The notes under the pieces are model-generated. The model did no database searches. It saw only the letters and a list, made by a program, of their open reading frames with translations, and was not told the origin of the DNA. A program made the position numbers and the translations under genes. Below, piece by piece: positions 1 through 12,374 of a stretch of 64,000 bases of DNA. This stretch comes from Rhexocercosporidium sp. MPI-PUGE-AT-0058 (Eukaryota > Ascomycota > Leotiomycetes > Helotiales). The number at the start of each line of letters is the position of its first letter. The first letter of the stretch is position 1. The DNA lies in contig JAGTJL010000016.1 of the NCBI GenBank assembly GCA_020746875.1, positions 1,302,001 to 1,366,000 on the forward strand. Direction: 5' to 3'.

Positions 1-132
1 TTACGTGAGGTATTGTGATGGAGGACTTGGAGCAAATGGCTATCTCAAAATAGAAATTACTCGTACATCTCGTCCAGTTCTCGTAGGATGGTATGTTGCA
101 GAAGAATTAGCACATGCAATAGCATGAGGAGA

Positions 133-1594
133 TCATCTGACGGTACCAGCTTCAAGCTGGGAAGGCGAGGTTGCAGCAGGTGCTGGCTGATTTCGTCTTG
201 GGAGACGCATGGCTGGCATGGTCATGTTGCTGAATGGGTTCCACCGTCTTGGTGCACCCGCTTCAGAATTCTGCTCTACTCCTGGGGTTGACTGGGCTGG
301 GGCATTGGCTTGTTGAGCTGCTGCGGCCTCTCGGCGAGCACGACGACCAACTCGGCCAGGATAAGCAGGGGCATCACCACGTTCTGTTCCAGCTACTGGT
401 CCAGAAGCTGGACCAGCACCAAGACCAAAGCGTGCTGGGATCATTAATCTGTTGCCTCGGACAGCAAGCCAAACAGCCGGAGGTTGTTGCGGGTTGTTTG
501 TTCTTCGACGGCCGGTGCGATCGGGCTCAACGGCTTCTCCTTCAGGGCGAGGCTTGGGAGTGTAATAATCGGCTTTGCAAAGTGGACAGCAAGCACGACG
601 GCTTGTAAGCCATGGATCTAAGCATCCCGCATGGAAAGCATGACCACAGGTTAATCCTCTAATATCATCGTCATCCTCGAGTGTATCAATGCAGATAGCA
701 CAAGAGTCACCAGGATTTGTGAGAAGCTCAGGTGGTACGGCGGTATGGATGTGATCATCTTCCTCATCATCCTCCTCACTAGTAGTAGTTGGGTGTTTGT
801 TGATCGTCTCGGTTGTGGTCTTCACCTGTTCCAGTTTGTTTTGTTCTTCAACAGTTGGCGACGCAGGACCCTTCTCGACGATTGTAGCATCCATACTCTT
901 ACGTTCGACCCCAACATTGTTGGTTGCAGGTGAGATGGTAACTTCACGGTCGGATCCAGCAGTGTTAGGTCTCGTGTTGACGGAGTGCTTTGTTCCTGTT
1001 GGCGACGATGGCATAACCCCATCTACTTCCCTTACGCTTCCTGGTCTGCTTGGTGGTGCTGTAACGCCACCATTTGTGGGAAGTCCTTCTCTCGCCCGCG
1101 ATGCTACCCAAGTCTTGTATTTCGTCAGGGGGAATCGCTCGTTCACCTCCTCCATCGTCATGAGCTTTTTCTCTCTCCTTCTACGATGTGGCCTGGCAGG
1201 CATGTTCTCCATATTGATAGGATCGGGATCCTCGCCATTTCGTATCGCTCGATTGCGAGCATTGTATCGGAAGCAGTACTTGACGCCGACGATGATCCTT
1301 TAAATTGTTATCAGCACCTGAAACATCTAGATTGCTGGTATTAAATTCTCACCATAGATTCGTGAAGACAACACCGAAACCGAGAGCAACAAAGAACAGC
1401 AGTGGAGAGCTGGTAGGACCGCTCGAGTTGTTGTTCGTCGGGGACATTGTTGGGGTTGGTGCTGCTGTCGTTGCTTGCGACAGAGGCGTGGGAGACGCAA
1501 TGGTCGACGTCTGGCGGGAGTTGAGGTTTCTTTGATCGAGTTCTCTTCCAACGACGTGAAACGCCTCGACCAATACTTGATTTAGGACAGCCAT
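133..1594 (-). CDS. Membrane-anchored RING-H2 finger protein (probable E3 ubiquitin ligase)
   Basis: Two exons (1594-1353 and 1297-133) joined across a 55-bp GT-AG intron with a TGCTGAT branch site; 468 aa. The start is the ATG at 1594. Residues about 62-86 are one hydrophobic helix, spliced across the intron and followed by a basic stretch, so the protein is probably anchored in a membrane with its long C-terminal part facing the cytosol. A RING-H2 domain at about residues 280-321 has all eight zinc ligands, spaced C-x2-C-x14-C-x-H-x2-H-x2-C-x11-C-x2-C, with an acidic stretch just before it. The rest is low-complexity (Thr/Ser/Pro, Ala/Gln) and probably disordered. RING-H2 domains recruit ubiquitin-conjugating enzymes; the substrate is unknown. 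A TM-then-RING layout is common in fungal membrane quality-control and trafficking ligases, but I cannot name the orthologue. Confidence 0.88.
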
Positions 1595-4500
1595 CTTGAC
1601 CAGTCGAGATCGTCTGCGGCGCGGTACGGTGCGGCTAAGTGGTGGAAGGAATGGGTGATTGCGAGTGCAGCGCTCGACTCGCTTCCTTGAATGTCAGACG
1701 GGGTCGTACTGTAAGGGAACAATCGACTTGTCCCGGCCAGCTCGAGCTCGTCCTCGTCCTACGATTGCTCGCTGGAATGTGTTGACCACATTCGATGGAT
1801 GTGATACAGCCGGTGGGAGGGAGGGCGGTCTGTATGGGAAGGGAACGAGTGCGTGGAGTGGGTATCGTGAAGCAGAGGGAGGAGGTTGCGTGAGTGAAGG
1901 GTAGGTAGGGTGTTTGACGACAAGGAGGAGGTCAGGGCAGCTAGCGTAAAACGGTGCGACACGGATCGGGGCAGGCGTAATCCTGTACTGTACTGAACTC
2001 TCCTGCAGACTCGACTCGACTCGACTCGAACCCGACCTGACTTTGACTTTGACTATCTTTGACTTGGGGACCGGCCGGCCGAGCTGCGCTGCGCTATTGG
2101 TGAGGAAAGGAGGCCGATAACCTTAACTGCGAGTGCGATACCGTGCCGCAGTATATGTGTAAGCGGCTAGGTTTTAGATGTCAAACCGAGCGTACGAAGG
2201 TGTAGTTAGGTTTGAATTGAATTGATTTGATTCCCGGAGACTGATGAGCAGAATGAATCGAATCGACAATGGGAGTGAGTGACTAACTGTCTTGTCCGGT
2301 TCTGTACTGTACGTGGACTCGCAACAAAGAAACAGGGTGATGTGATCCTCGTGTGACAAGAAAGACTACAGCCAGAGCGGAGCGGAGAGAAGTGGCATGT
2401 ATGAGAGACGGAGACGGACCAGCTGGAGAAGGATCAGAGTCTATCTAGTCCACCACCACCTAGTTCGTCCTTGGGCTTGGGCCTGGCCTACTCCACGTCC
2501 ACGCTGGCTTTGGAATCCTGCATCTAGCGGAGGGGAGGCCGGGAACCTGATCGAGTGGCACACCCGACCGACAGCAACGAGAGCAATAAATCCTGGGCTC
2601 CCCGTTGCTGGTTGCTGAGGGGGGGTCAGCAGCAAAGATGATAGGGAGAGAAGGCTGGGCGGCAGGCTGGGCTTCGTCCTAGGCTGGAATCTCACCAAGG
2701 CGTCGATGTGATCAGGAAGGTGTGAGTTCCCTCGCACTGCAGCAAGGAGGCGAATAAATGGTACAACACACGGCGTGAAGCTTGCCCTGGCTGGTGGCTT
2801 GGATTGGACGTCGGTCCTTGGATGATGCGGACTTCTTGCGAACCGGATATTGGGGGCGTTGCGAAAAGAAAAAGAGGAAGGATGCAAGGATCTACATACA
2901 AGTATTGAAAAGCAAGAGGAGAGGAAGTGATAAGTGATAAGTGTGATGATGCGATTGACTTCCTTGACCATATAGTATTCGAGAGCCAAGTTCGAGGCTT
3001 TGTGTTACTCCATGAAGGGACGAGTCACTTTTCTACTCTACTGTAAGTGTCTTTTGTCCCATCCAAGCCCAGCACTCGCACTCGCAGCGGCGGGTTCATG
3101 TTTGCATGAACCTCATGATACTTTTCCATCAAATTCAGGTACTGTCATCTGTCTGACAGAAGGGAGCTCGCATGCACCTCGTGCGGAAATGCACACAATA
3201 CTGGAATCCCCCCTCTTCCACTACTCAGCCCCATTTATTAGGACATCTCTGCAGAGCAAGTATCGCGAGTCGGATATCCCTCACGTTTTTCCCCGTACAG
3301 CATCAAGATCTATTGGCCTACAGCGCCCCTCGTCTTCCCAAAAGCCTGTATGTACGGAGTAACGAAACACCCAGAAACGCCATACAGTATCGAGGTACGC
3401 GTTCAGCAGCCAGCTGGTCGGGTCTGCATATCACGGCCACCCTCAAGAAAATGACAACTGTACGAAATAAACAACCGCGAAATCTCCGCCGTTCTCCTCA
3501 ATCTCGAAAAGATCTACTTCCCGCAACAATGGTCTGTGTTTGAAGATTCGCGAGGCCTTCCCCATGAAGTTCATCTGATTTTATCCGCTGAAAGTGATTA
3601 TTCATGCGGGTTTATTCTTCCTCCTCTCCCCTGCCTCGAGTTCCCCCTCCTCTCCTTGGCATCGTTACCAAAAAAGAAAAAGCCTCCTCCAAAATCCACC
3701 CTTCCAAGACAATTCCCCATCCCGTCGCTTGCCAGATAAACACCATTGCTACACCTTCCTAATCGATCCTCCTTTTCCTCGTGACAGGCATACCTGATTC
3801 TGCTATCTCGCAGCTGTCACACAAAGTTTAATCGCACTTCAGCAAGCTTTTCTTCCATACCTACTCCGTACGCAAGCTACTGTACGAAATACTGTATCCG
3901 AAGTGCACCCTCGCTTCGCCTCGCCTCCCCTAATTCCTGCGATGGCGGCGGGCAGCGAGGCGGGGTTTCTCCAACCACCGTGCATGCGAATGCATCCTCC
4001 CCACCCTCCAGACCTTAGTGTGTCGTCGATCATCTCATGCACAAACCATGAGAGGCTGGATAACCGGCACCTGAGGTAATCCAAAAAAATCCTGGTCCAT
4101 CACTGACAATCGTAAGATCTCCCATGAGAAATCGAGCTTCTGATACAGATCTGGGGAAATTGGAGCAACCTGTAGCGGGGAAGGTCGGCCGGTAGGTAGC
4201 CGAGTTCAATGTTTTTGTTGTTGCGACGTCGGAAGAATGATCCGATATTTTTGGGTTGGAACCAGGGTTTGGATTTGGGGGAACGGGAACGGCAACGATG
4301 AGAATAGGTTGCTTTGGTTTGAGACTAATGTAGTAGTGGGTGTTGGGGCGAGGTTTGATATTAGTTAAACCGCTTACCTTAGACTGTCTGCGTCGAGATG
4401 TGGATTTCACAGCATTAACATCAATTCCTCAAATACGTTACAGACATAGCTTTTTGGGTACGTTTATTTTTATTTTTAATAGACTACTAACTAATTCAAA

Positions 4501-5471
4501 CGGGCCTTACTCTCAGCACCTCACTCAGCATCTACCTTCAAAGATAGGATCATTCATTGAGTTCAAACTGCAGAGCTTGGGCTTCCCACACACATCACAT
4601 TGACATGTCACCGGATTTCGAGGTGTCAAGTATGGCCACTATCTAAAACTAACTTGCAGGTAGTGGTAGATTTTGAATATTTAATACATTCCGGTCAATG
4701 CCGCTAGGTCCGAGCCAGAACAAATAGAAGTCATAGATATGTTAGTCATTATGTTCGACATATGGCTTCAGAATTGTTTGTCCGATCTTCTGATAGCCAT
4801 TTCCCCCTCCCATACATACCTGTCATTTCAATTCTTATATGATTGTCCGAAATGGTGCTTCTCTCGGTGCACATTACACTGTCTTTGCAGATGTTCTTAT
4901 CCCGAGGATGTCGAGAGCATCTCGATCTCCAGAGCTCTGTGTCATTTAGATCTCGCAACTAAAGATCCACAGCACGGACTTCAGAGATGTCTTCTCTTTC
5001 GGGGTACAACAGAAAGATTATTCAGAATGAACATATTTTGTTAAACCTAGGTAAGCAGAGCAGCACTTCGCGTTCTTCGCAAGCTAGACACTGCATGTCA
5101 AATACTAGGAAGTGTCTCCGACCCATCTTCCGAGGCTTGTCCTGTTAGGACTTCTATCGCTGACATTTGCAAGAAGTGAATGGGAATGTCAATGTAAGGC
5201 TCCAGGATTCGACCTCTGAACGATGATGCCCAACGTGGCTGCCAATCAAATAGCTACTCCATACACCAGCTTCGTTTCTCTCCAATCGCGATAAACAAAT
5301 AAAAGAGCACAGCATCCAAACCGCTGCTGGTATGTGCTGGCATGAATCCTTAGAAATCATCAACCGCAGCGGAGGACCCGTTTGCTAAATAAACTCATAA
5401 GCCAGCCCTTTTGTTTCTCTTGTTTTTCCAATCCTTGTGACAACTTAGGCGACAATCAAAAACATCACAGC
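1595..5471. other. Gene-poor interval, about 3.9 kb
   Basis: No reading frame here resembles a known family, and short frames lie on both strands in several phases. The left part is probably the 5' flank of the RING gene. It contains a short TCGAC repeat at 2011-2030 followed by TTTGAC-type repeats to about 2068. A minus-strand frame of 126 codons at 4030-4410 is Pro/Ser/Thr-rich without a recognisable domain, and I do not call it a gene. I see no tRNA-like B box. Confidence 0.5.
2011..2030. repeat. TCGAC pentanucleotide microsatellite
   Basis: Four tandem TCGAC units, the last ending TCGAA, in the noncoding flank upstream of the RING gene. Imperfect TTTGAC repeats follow to about 2068. Confidence 0.8.
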
Positions 5472-6179
5472 ATGGCAGATCAAGAGCCCTGGTCGCAATC
5501 AGATATCTCTCCCATACCAACTGCAATAGATCCACTCATCACTCTCCCAACCTACAATATCGAAACAGTCCTCATCCAATTCATCAAATGCTGGGCAAAG
5601 AACCGACTCTTCGACGTCAACCGGCATATCCCGCAACTCAAGCAATACAGTCCGAGTAAAGAAATGAAGGAGGAACTACTCCGCATGAACCGAAGATTCA
5701 CAGAAATCAAAGGACCAATGCGTACCATGTTGAAGAATCACAAGGACTGGAGGGTGCAAGCCGCTGGAACCGACGCAGATGAAAGTCTCAAGCGATTTGA
5801 TGCGTCGTTCCGTGGTCAGGAGGAAGGCTTCAGAAGGGATCTCCAAGCTTTGATCGATAAACTCAACTCCTGGCTTTCCGCTCAGAAGACCATCAAGAAG
5901 AAGGCGCAGAAGCAAATCGCCAAGTACAGGGAGGCAACCGATAATGAGAAGGCTGAGGCGGCGCCCTTCAGTCAGGAGTTCGGTCGCTTGCAGGTCAGGC
6001 TGGATTACTACAAGGAGATGTATAAGAAGATGACGGAGATGGGACTTGATCAAGGAGTTGAGGAACAGACTCTGTCGGATGGATTAGATAGTCACTGGGC
6101 GGACAGGGTCAGGAGAGGGTCGGTTTGTGGTGGCTGTTTTGACCCTGTGGACCAGGGGTGTAGATGCTACAAGGGGTAG
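5472..6179 (+). CDS. Hypothetical charged helical protein with cysteine-rich tail
   Basis: Single exon of 235 aa. I chose the ATG at 5472 because it has A at -3 and G at +4; the frame stays open upstream only from a TTG. The middle (about residues 60-190) is rich in Lys, Glu, Gln and Arg with heptad-like spacing, so it is probably a long helix or coiled coil. The last 20 residues contain a cysteine group, C-x2-C-x7-C-x-C, that could bind a metal. There is no signal peptide or membrane helix. I do not recognise the family. The gene stands alone between two large noncoding stretches, and codon use and length support real coding. Confidence 0.6.
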   Translation: MADQEPWSQSDISPIPTAIDPLITLPTYNIETVLIQFIKCWAKNRLFDVNRHIPQLKQYSPSKEMKEELLRMNRRFTEIKGPMRTMLKNHKDWRVQAAGTDADESLKRFDASFRGQEEGFRRDLQALIDKLNSWLSAQKTIKKKAQKQIAKYREATDNEKAEAAPFSQEFGRLQVRLDYYKEMYKKMTEMGLDQGVEEQTLSDGLDSHWADRVRRGSVCGGCFDPVDQGCRCYKG

Positions 6180-7037
6180 AAGAAGAGGATCATAAGCTTT
6201 GTCTGGTGGTGTGTGAAAGGGAATTCTGGAAGAGCACAGGGATGGAGATGCTAGTAAGACATATGACGCCAGCAAGTGCGATGATCCGGCGGTTCTCCAG
6301 ATTAGTCTTGGCTTCTGAATAGTTTTTAGTCTACTTGTCAGAGTACACTATCAATTCTTTTTTAAGACTCAGCTAAGCAATCCAAACTTGTCGTACACTC
6401 TCCTCTTCAGTGAGACAGTGAAGTTGTAAAGGGTGGCTCTTCTTAGTCCTTCAGAAAATCCCAGCATACTCAAGTCGACTCGCCTCGTTCCCTGGAATGT
6501 CTCGTCTATTTCTTTCAATGTCTGCACTTCTGCGGAGTTCGTGCAACTGGAATCAGATGATAGTTCGCAGGCTCCTCTCTCCGTATATACCATGTCCATA
6601 TATTCCAAGTCTTTCATGGCCTGCCGCTGGATCCAGGAAAGTTAGACTACCAAAACACATTCCATTCACTGTCAGTGTGAAATCCGAGCATGTCGAGCAC
6701 ATTTGCCAATGAAACTGAGCCCTGATCTCCACCGGGCTTTCATTCGCTCTAGTGTAAATCACCCACATCCTCGAAAACATGACAAGACCTCTACCAACTC
6801 GTCATTCCTCTATCGGCTCACTCCCAAAAATTTCTCCAAGTGATCGAGATCCGTCTTTGTTGACATCCACCTCTTAGCCTCAGGCCCTTTTTTCACCCAA
6901 TAGAAACTAAGCGAGCACAACCTCAAAATCTACTCAGCATCCCATTCGACGGCTCCGACATCAAAAGCATCGCCAAACCATTCCAGTTCATCTTGAAAGT
7001 CTCTCCTCCTAATAACATCGAGACACGAATAGAAGAA
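6180..7037. other. Intergenic interval upstream of cyclophilin H
   Basis: No supported gene. Two short minus-strand frames (6369-6617 and 6553-6780) overlap in different phases and cannot be joined by an intron of believable length. The last 100-150 bp are presumably the cyclophilin promoter and 5' UTR. Confidence 0.5.
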
Positions 7038-8065
7038 ATGCCTCCTACAGTCCTCCCCGCGTCGGGGAATCCGCTGTAAGTTTGAGAATTCTGCACAATC
7101 ACGAGACATTCACTCACCTTTTCTCATAGGGTCTTCTTCGACATCACGCTTGGAGGTCGGTTTTTAGCTCCTTCTATCTTCCTCTCCTGCTACACACACA
7201 GTCCATACCATTCTTTCTATCTCTTGGCGGCCATCTGTTGCAACTGCAAGGCCCTCAAGGGCTTCGAATTCATCACACATCACGTGATTGATATACACTT
7301 CTCCTCATTGAGCTCTCAGAGACTACTTCCCGTGAGCCAAGCTAACCAGAACCTCTCCAGGCGAGAAACTCGGCCGCATCAAGTTCGAGCTCTTCGCCGA
7401 CGTCGTCCCCAAGACAGCAGAGAATTTCCGACAGTTCTGCACCGGCGAGACAAAGAATCATCTCGGTAGACCACAAGGATACAAAGGCAGCAAGTTCCAT
7501 CGAATCGTATATTTCCCTTATCTCTTATTACTCTACCCAATCTATTACGATTTAAGTCTTTTTTGGGCAGGTAGGGACGGGGTTGGAGAGAGAGCAATAA
7601 GCTAACGAGCGTGAATGGATGTAGATCAAGGATTTCATGTGCCAAGGTGGCGATTTCATCAATGGCGATGGAACAGGCTCGACGTGTATCTACGGCACGA
7701 AGACATTCGCGGATGAGAACTTCGAGAGGAAGCATACCGAGCCTGGCTTGTTGTCTATGGCTGTATGTCCCATCTCCTATCACTCTCCCCTCCTCAACCA
7801 TTTTATCCCTCTCACCCCTCTCTGCCCATCTCTGGAGCAAGATGCTGATGTGATGGAATAACAGAACGCAGGGCCCAACGGAAACGGCTCCCAGTTCTTC
7901 ATCACGACCGTCGCAACCCCTTTCTTAGATGGCAAGCATGTTGTTTTCGGCAAGGTGGTCGACGGTATGGATGTTGTGCGTATGATGGAGAATACGAAGA
8001 CTGGGTATAGGGGGAAGGACATCCCGAATCAGGAGGTCGTTATTAGCCTTTGTGGGGAGATGTGA
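7038..8065 (+). CDS. Peptidyl-prolyl cis-trans isomerase H (cyclophilin H)
   Basis: Five exons (7038-7075, 7130-7155, 7361-7506, 7625-7762, 7865-8065); 182 aa, close to the usual length of this subfamily (about 177). The product is a single cyclophilin domain. It contains VFFDITLGG at the start, FHR in the active site, the QGGDF loop, GTGSTCIYG, and the [15 protein letters not shown] core ending in LCGEM. The GTGSTCIYG insert marks the spliceosome-associated CypH/USA-CyP group, which binds the U4/U6 snRNP protein PRP4, rather than the general cytosolic CypA. It catalyses prolyl isomerisation and probably helps U4/U6.U5 tri-snRNP assembly. The second intron has a weaker GTCGGT donor; the other splice sites are canonical. 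Confidence 0.93.
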
Positions 8066-10730
8066 GGCTGAGGCTGGGAAGGAGCAGTTTTATCTACATG
8101 CGTTGAGATGAAATCGGGATGGGGTGCAGATACAGCGAGGAGATTAGCTGCGGTGCGCCCTTGAGGCTACTTGAAGGGAGCACGGAGTAGGCTTACTGGA
8201 AAGCATGGCCATCACATAGATTGCTTCTACCGTAGCTGCGTTAATCAAACGGAAAGGAACAAAATTGAACCTTCGCCTAGATGCATTTAGAGTATGTTCT
8301 CTGCTTTTTTGCACCGTGATGCAGAGATTCCAATATTCAACTCGGAGAAGCTGGGGATCGTATCACAGGACGAATTACGGGTAAAAGAAGAAAGGCCGTC
8401 GTGATGCTATTACATTTCCGGAACCTTCTTTTGGTTCCGTGGTATTCGTTAGGGTCGTAGGTGACATATTCTTCGTGCCCATTTGGTCTGTCTAGTTAAA
8501 TATCACCAATCCCTAGGCGCATGAAGGCCAGTCTCCTCCAGAGCAGCTTTTCATCTGAATATACTCAGAACCCACACATCATTTGTAATCAAGGTTTGTA
8601 TTCTTATCGTAAACCCAACTTCTCTCAAATGTCCACAGTACTTCTTTAGCTTCTTCTAATTCCAGTCATTCGTTTGTAAGTCTATTCCGCGACCTCTTCC
8701 AGAATCACTAAAGCAGAAACAGAAGAAATACCACAACATCACTATTTCAACTAACTATCAAATCTCGGCGCAGAATCTACACTTCCTCCTACAGCAACAG
8801 CCTTTCTTATCCACCCATCCCCTTGAATGTAACCAACAGAACAGCCTCGTCTTCCAACTCATTTCCAAGGAGCTGTTCCTAGACTGAGCAAGCCTGTGAT
8901 CTGTGTTGCTAGCTGGTAGTTTCCCGCAACAGGACCGCTGATTACTTGTCTTGCTATGAAATATGAGACATATTATCATACACGGTAACGAGCTTCGGCG
9001 AGTGCACGAACAGAACCAGGTGTTGAGGATGCGAGAATAACTTTCTATCAAGTCTGTAATTCTTTCGATAGCCTTCAGCTCTTTAGCCTCCTCCGGTTTC
9101 TACCAACTGATTGCTCTTGAGGACATGAAATGAACATCGACATGCCCAATTTATCCATGAAAATCCGGGGATATTTCACTTTGGGGGGCTTTTGTCTCCA
9201 AGACCAATAAAGAATACCGCCCATATTCAACATGGATTCCTTCCGTGAGTTAGTCCTGCCGTAAAAGTCATAATGACCCACCAATCCGTTTTGAGAGTGG
9301 CCATTCTGTGCCTGGAGAATCGCTACGTTTGTGACGCTCCACTGGTCACCTCGAGGACAAGCGCTCGACCCATACTCCAAATTTGAGAAATTTTTACTTG
9401 ATGATTCTGAAAGTTAAGAGACTTCCTGATCGATATCACACTCCGCTAGTTTGAAACTGTGTGCTGCGCGGCTTGGTAGTTGCGGGACTTTCAGTTCGTT
9501 CGCCAGGAGACCAGAACATCCCTCCCAGACACGGACGTCTTGAGAAGAGGTGTTTCCGAAGACGCACCTTTGCTGCTCATTCTACGCTCACTTACGAAGT
9601 TTGCTGGTCTTTAATGCCCCTATTCACTGACACCGAGGAGCTTTTCTCAAGGTGGTGATGGTGTTTGGCACAAGCTCTTCAATCTCAGAGCTTGGAGTCT
9701 TTGAAATCTATGTCTCAGGTAAAGGAAAATGCTAGTACTGACGTAGATTCTTCTGTCATCGCCCAATGCTGCTGGTTCGTGTGAGACCTTTAGCTATGGT
9801 GAGGATGCCAACGACGATGTGACCAGTGGGTTTCGAGAGGACTGAACACAGTAATATACCATGAATTCAACGCACATCTTTGATTTAATTAGCTCATCAA
9901 GATGAGGCAGACTCAAGTTAGTCCTTCTCTCAGGTCCGAAATTGACTTCAAATACCTCGTTTTACTCCCGACGACGTGTACGCATCCACCAGCCACCCCT
10001 CCCCGCGCTCCCTCCAAAACAAAACTTCGGGTAAACCGCACCAACCAGAGCCGGGGCCAATCATTATGCTTTACAAGTAACCAAATAACGAGTTCAACTC
10101 CCAACCAGCGAGGAACGAGTTCTCCTAAAGATCGCCACTGGTTTGGTTGGACTGCAAATGGGCGGGAGTCTGAAATAAGAGGCACGCGACATCGATACGC
10201 CAATGCGACCGAAAAGAATTCGATACGACAAAGATGTAGGCCAGGTTTATCCGAGCCGAACTTTTTTTCTCGAAACAGATTCTTCGCGTTCTTCTTCATT
10301 TCTTCTTTTCTCTTGCCTATAGGAAGCTCGAATATTTCTTTTTTGGCGGCTGCTGCTATGTCATTGCTCCTGTTGACAAAAGCTCGCTTAAAGGGAGGAG
10401 GTAGGCCCCACTTTTCAAAACATTTATGAAATATTCATATCATTTTAATGCGCTGCGACTTTGCAAATAACGAGGAAATTCGAACGCAAATACAATGGCA
10501 ATCTCAAGAGTCTTTGACATCTTTCTGGACGCCACTGACTTCCACACGATAATCAGCACCAAGATATTCTTTCATAAACCCACCATGTCCCCCCCCTTCC
10601 CCACATTGAGATTCCAACAAGTTCTGCCATTTACCCAATAACACTTGGAGCTAACACAAAGAAAGCTGCTCAATCTTTCCCTCCCCTCTCTACTCCTCCT
10701 ATCGCCGCCAAACCAAAGCTCTCACACCCA
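8066..10730. other. Noncoding or decayed interval
   Basis: No intact gene. Minus-strand frames at 8758-9051 and 9075-9380 read like fragments of protein but carry no motif I can name and are broken by stops and phase changes. They may be remains of one decayed gene or chance frames. Plus-strand frames near 9902-10429 look like random sequence. Confidence 0.4.
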
Positions 10731-10739
10731 TCATATCCA

Positions 10740-11600
10740 CCTCCCCACCCCTGATTAATATGTTCCCAAACCCTCGCATCCGTAGCCTCCAACCTATTCC
10801 TATCATACACACACCTGCCCTTCAGCAAAAGAGGTAGAACCTATCTCAGCCAACGCGACAGCGGCGAAAGCATATTATACGTCCTAATTACTGGCGAGAC
10901 CAAAGTCGGTTCAGGGACTTTATCAATATACATCGAGATCCCCCAACATCACTTTCCATCAACAGACTCCTCTTCAGATTCGACCTCAGAAGGTTAGCAC
11001 AGCGCTCGAGGGCTTTCCCGGGTGTATCTGTTGGCATTTTATAGTGCGGCAGCACGTATTTCTCGAAATGCCACGACGTGGTGGTATCAACACGCGTTCC
11101 CATGGCTCGGTACTCCCCATCTTCTTCTGCAAGGAGCTTGACCTATCTCCTACCATGCTCGTCGCGCATAAGAACCGTCTTATTGATCGTGCGAGCATTC
11201 CTTGCTGCAGGTATAGGCGCTTCTATGAAGTTATGATCACCAACTTGATATTCAGCGCATCAGCTACGAACTACCATCTCATACGGCGTGCTAGGGGTCC
11301 GGGAATCGGCATAGAGTTGGCGCCCGTCTTTCCAAAGGGGAATCTCAGCTCGCTCGCGTACTTCACTTTATTCCTGAACAGTACCCAAAGAATCTGGGTT
11401 CTGCCAGGAAAAGTATGCTGGATTTCGAGTGCACGAAGACGGATTCTTCGATCTCGGCGTAGAACATCTCATTATCAAAGAGGAATATAGATATAGCAAA
11501 CCAGAAGGAGTATTCTTGGCGGTGGAACAGGATGGTCGTGTAGCGTTCGAGTTTGACGAAGTCAGTTGGGATGGAGGAGTTGGTTGACTTTGGAGGGGAA
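10740..11600 (+). pseudogene. Possible decayed gene, family unknown
   Basis: Several stretches on the plus strand read as plausible protein but in different phases and with stops between them. One is a phrase around 11225-11275 (YDHQLDIQRISYELPSHTA). Another is a run of about 60 codons at roughly 11390-11586 that includes VHEDGFFDLGVEHLIIKEEY and FLAVEQDGRVAFEFDEV and then stops. No full-length frame can be built even allowing short introns. I do not recognise the family. This lies in the zone of transposon relics and broken genes and could be a lost accessory gene; chance frames remain possible. Confidence 0.3.
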
Positions 11601-11777
11601 GGAGCTCATGCGGACAGGAAGGCCGAATATACTTGGGAGGGCGGTGTTCATAAGTTTATTGTAGATAATTTTTAGGAGGGGAGTGCTTATTAGAGCCCAA
11701 GCAGCTGTTGTGGCTTGGGTTTGTCAATATCGCTGTATCTGTACAGTTTATATATATGGAATTGAAAGAGAAGACTT

Positions 11778-12036
11778 GGAACGATATTCAACTCACCAGT
11801 TATCGCCGCAGCTCTATTATTCCACGCGCAACATATACCAGCAACGAGTCCCGCAGCGATCAATTCCCCTTTATTCTAAAGTTCTGCGTGTGTTTTATAC
11901 ATAGGAAGCATGAAAGCCTCATAAGCCGTGCTACCAACTATGCCATTCGCAAGCATGATGTCTCTTATGAGCTGCCTTCCGGTACCTTGACTCCATTGTG
12001 GATAAACGGCGCGCACGGCGGCCATTCCATAAGCGT
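11778..12036 (-). pseudogene. Isolated broken exon of an unrecognised gene
   Basis: The minus strand reads for about 85 codons with protein-like composition (for example PQWSQGTGRQLIRDIM, then STAYEAFMLPMYKTHAEL, and AAGLVAGICCAW). One in-frame TAG, formed near 11878, interrupts it. An AG acceptor-like site precedes the frame, and a consensus donor GTGAGT follows at about 11777, as expected of a former internal exon. No continuing exons can be assembled on either side. I cannot name the family. The single stop and lack of partner exons suggest a recently broken gene fragment. Confidence 0.35.
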
Positions 12037-12374
12037 ACGTACTAATTGTGTTTATATGTAAACAGGGGTCAGTCTATGTAAGAAAGATACCTATATAACG
12101 AATTAGATTCGCTGGTCCCGTACAATGACAATCTAGGGAACACTGCTTCAGCGATGCCGGTATTAGAAAGCCTCCAAATAGACACAAAACTTCGGGTATC
12201 AAAACACGGTGGTCTTTGTCCTGGACAATTCACGAGACAAAGAACAAAGAACGTGGTTCGCAAGGTGCTGATTGTAGTGAGCCATTTGGAAAAAGTAAAA
12301 CAAAGGGACCGTCGCAAATTGATCGAGTCCCGAACAAGTGTCAAAGGAAGGAAAAATAGGACTTGGATGTTGGT

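Noticed and set aside
2070..2095. GC-rich palindromic GGCCGGCC sequence
   Set aside because: Short and isolated in noncoding sequence, with no neighbouring gene context that gives it meaning.
4030..4410. 126-codon minus-strand frame
   Set aside because: Low-complexity Pro/Ser/Thr composition, no motif, surrounded by equally long chance frames.
5195..5225. GGATTCGACCTCT-like sequence as a possible tRNA B box
   Set aside because: No matching A box, acceptor stem or anticodon arm could be folded around it.
6369..6780. Possible two-exon minus-strand gene
   Set aside because: The two overlapping frames are in different phases and the only splice-like signals would give an intron of about 30 bp, too short. 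No family resemblance.
9075..9380. 101-codon minus-strand frame that looks partly protein-like
   Set aside because: No recognisable domain, no partner exons and no supported splice sites; kept only as part of the decay interval.
9902..10429. 175-codon plus-strand frame
   Set aside because: Composition of random translation; a 128-codon frame overlaps on the other strand; no motif.
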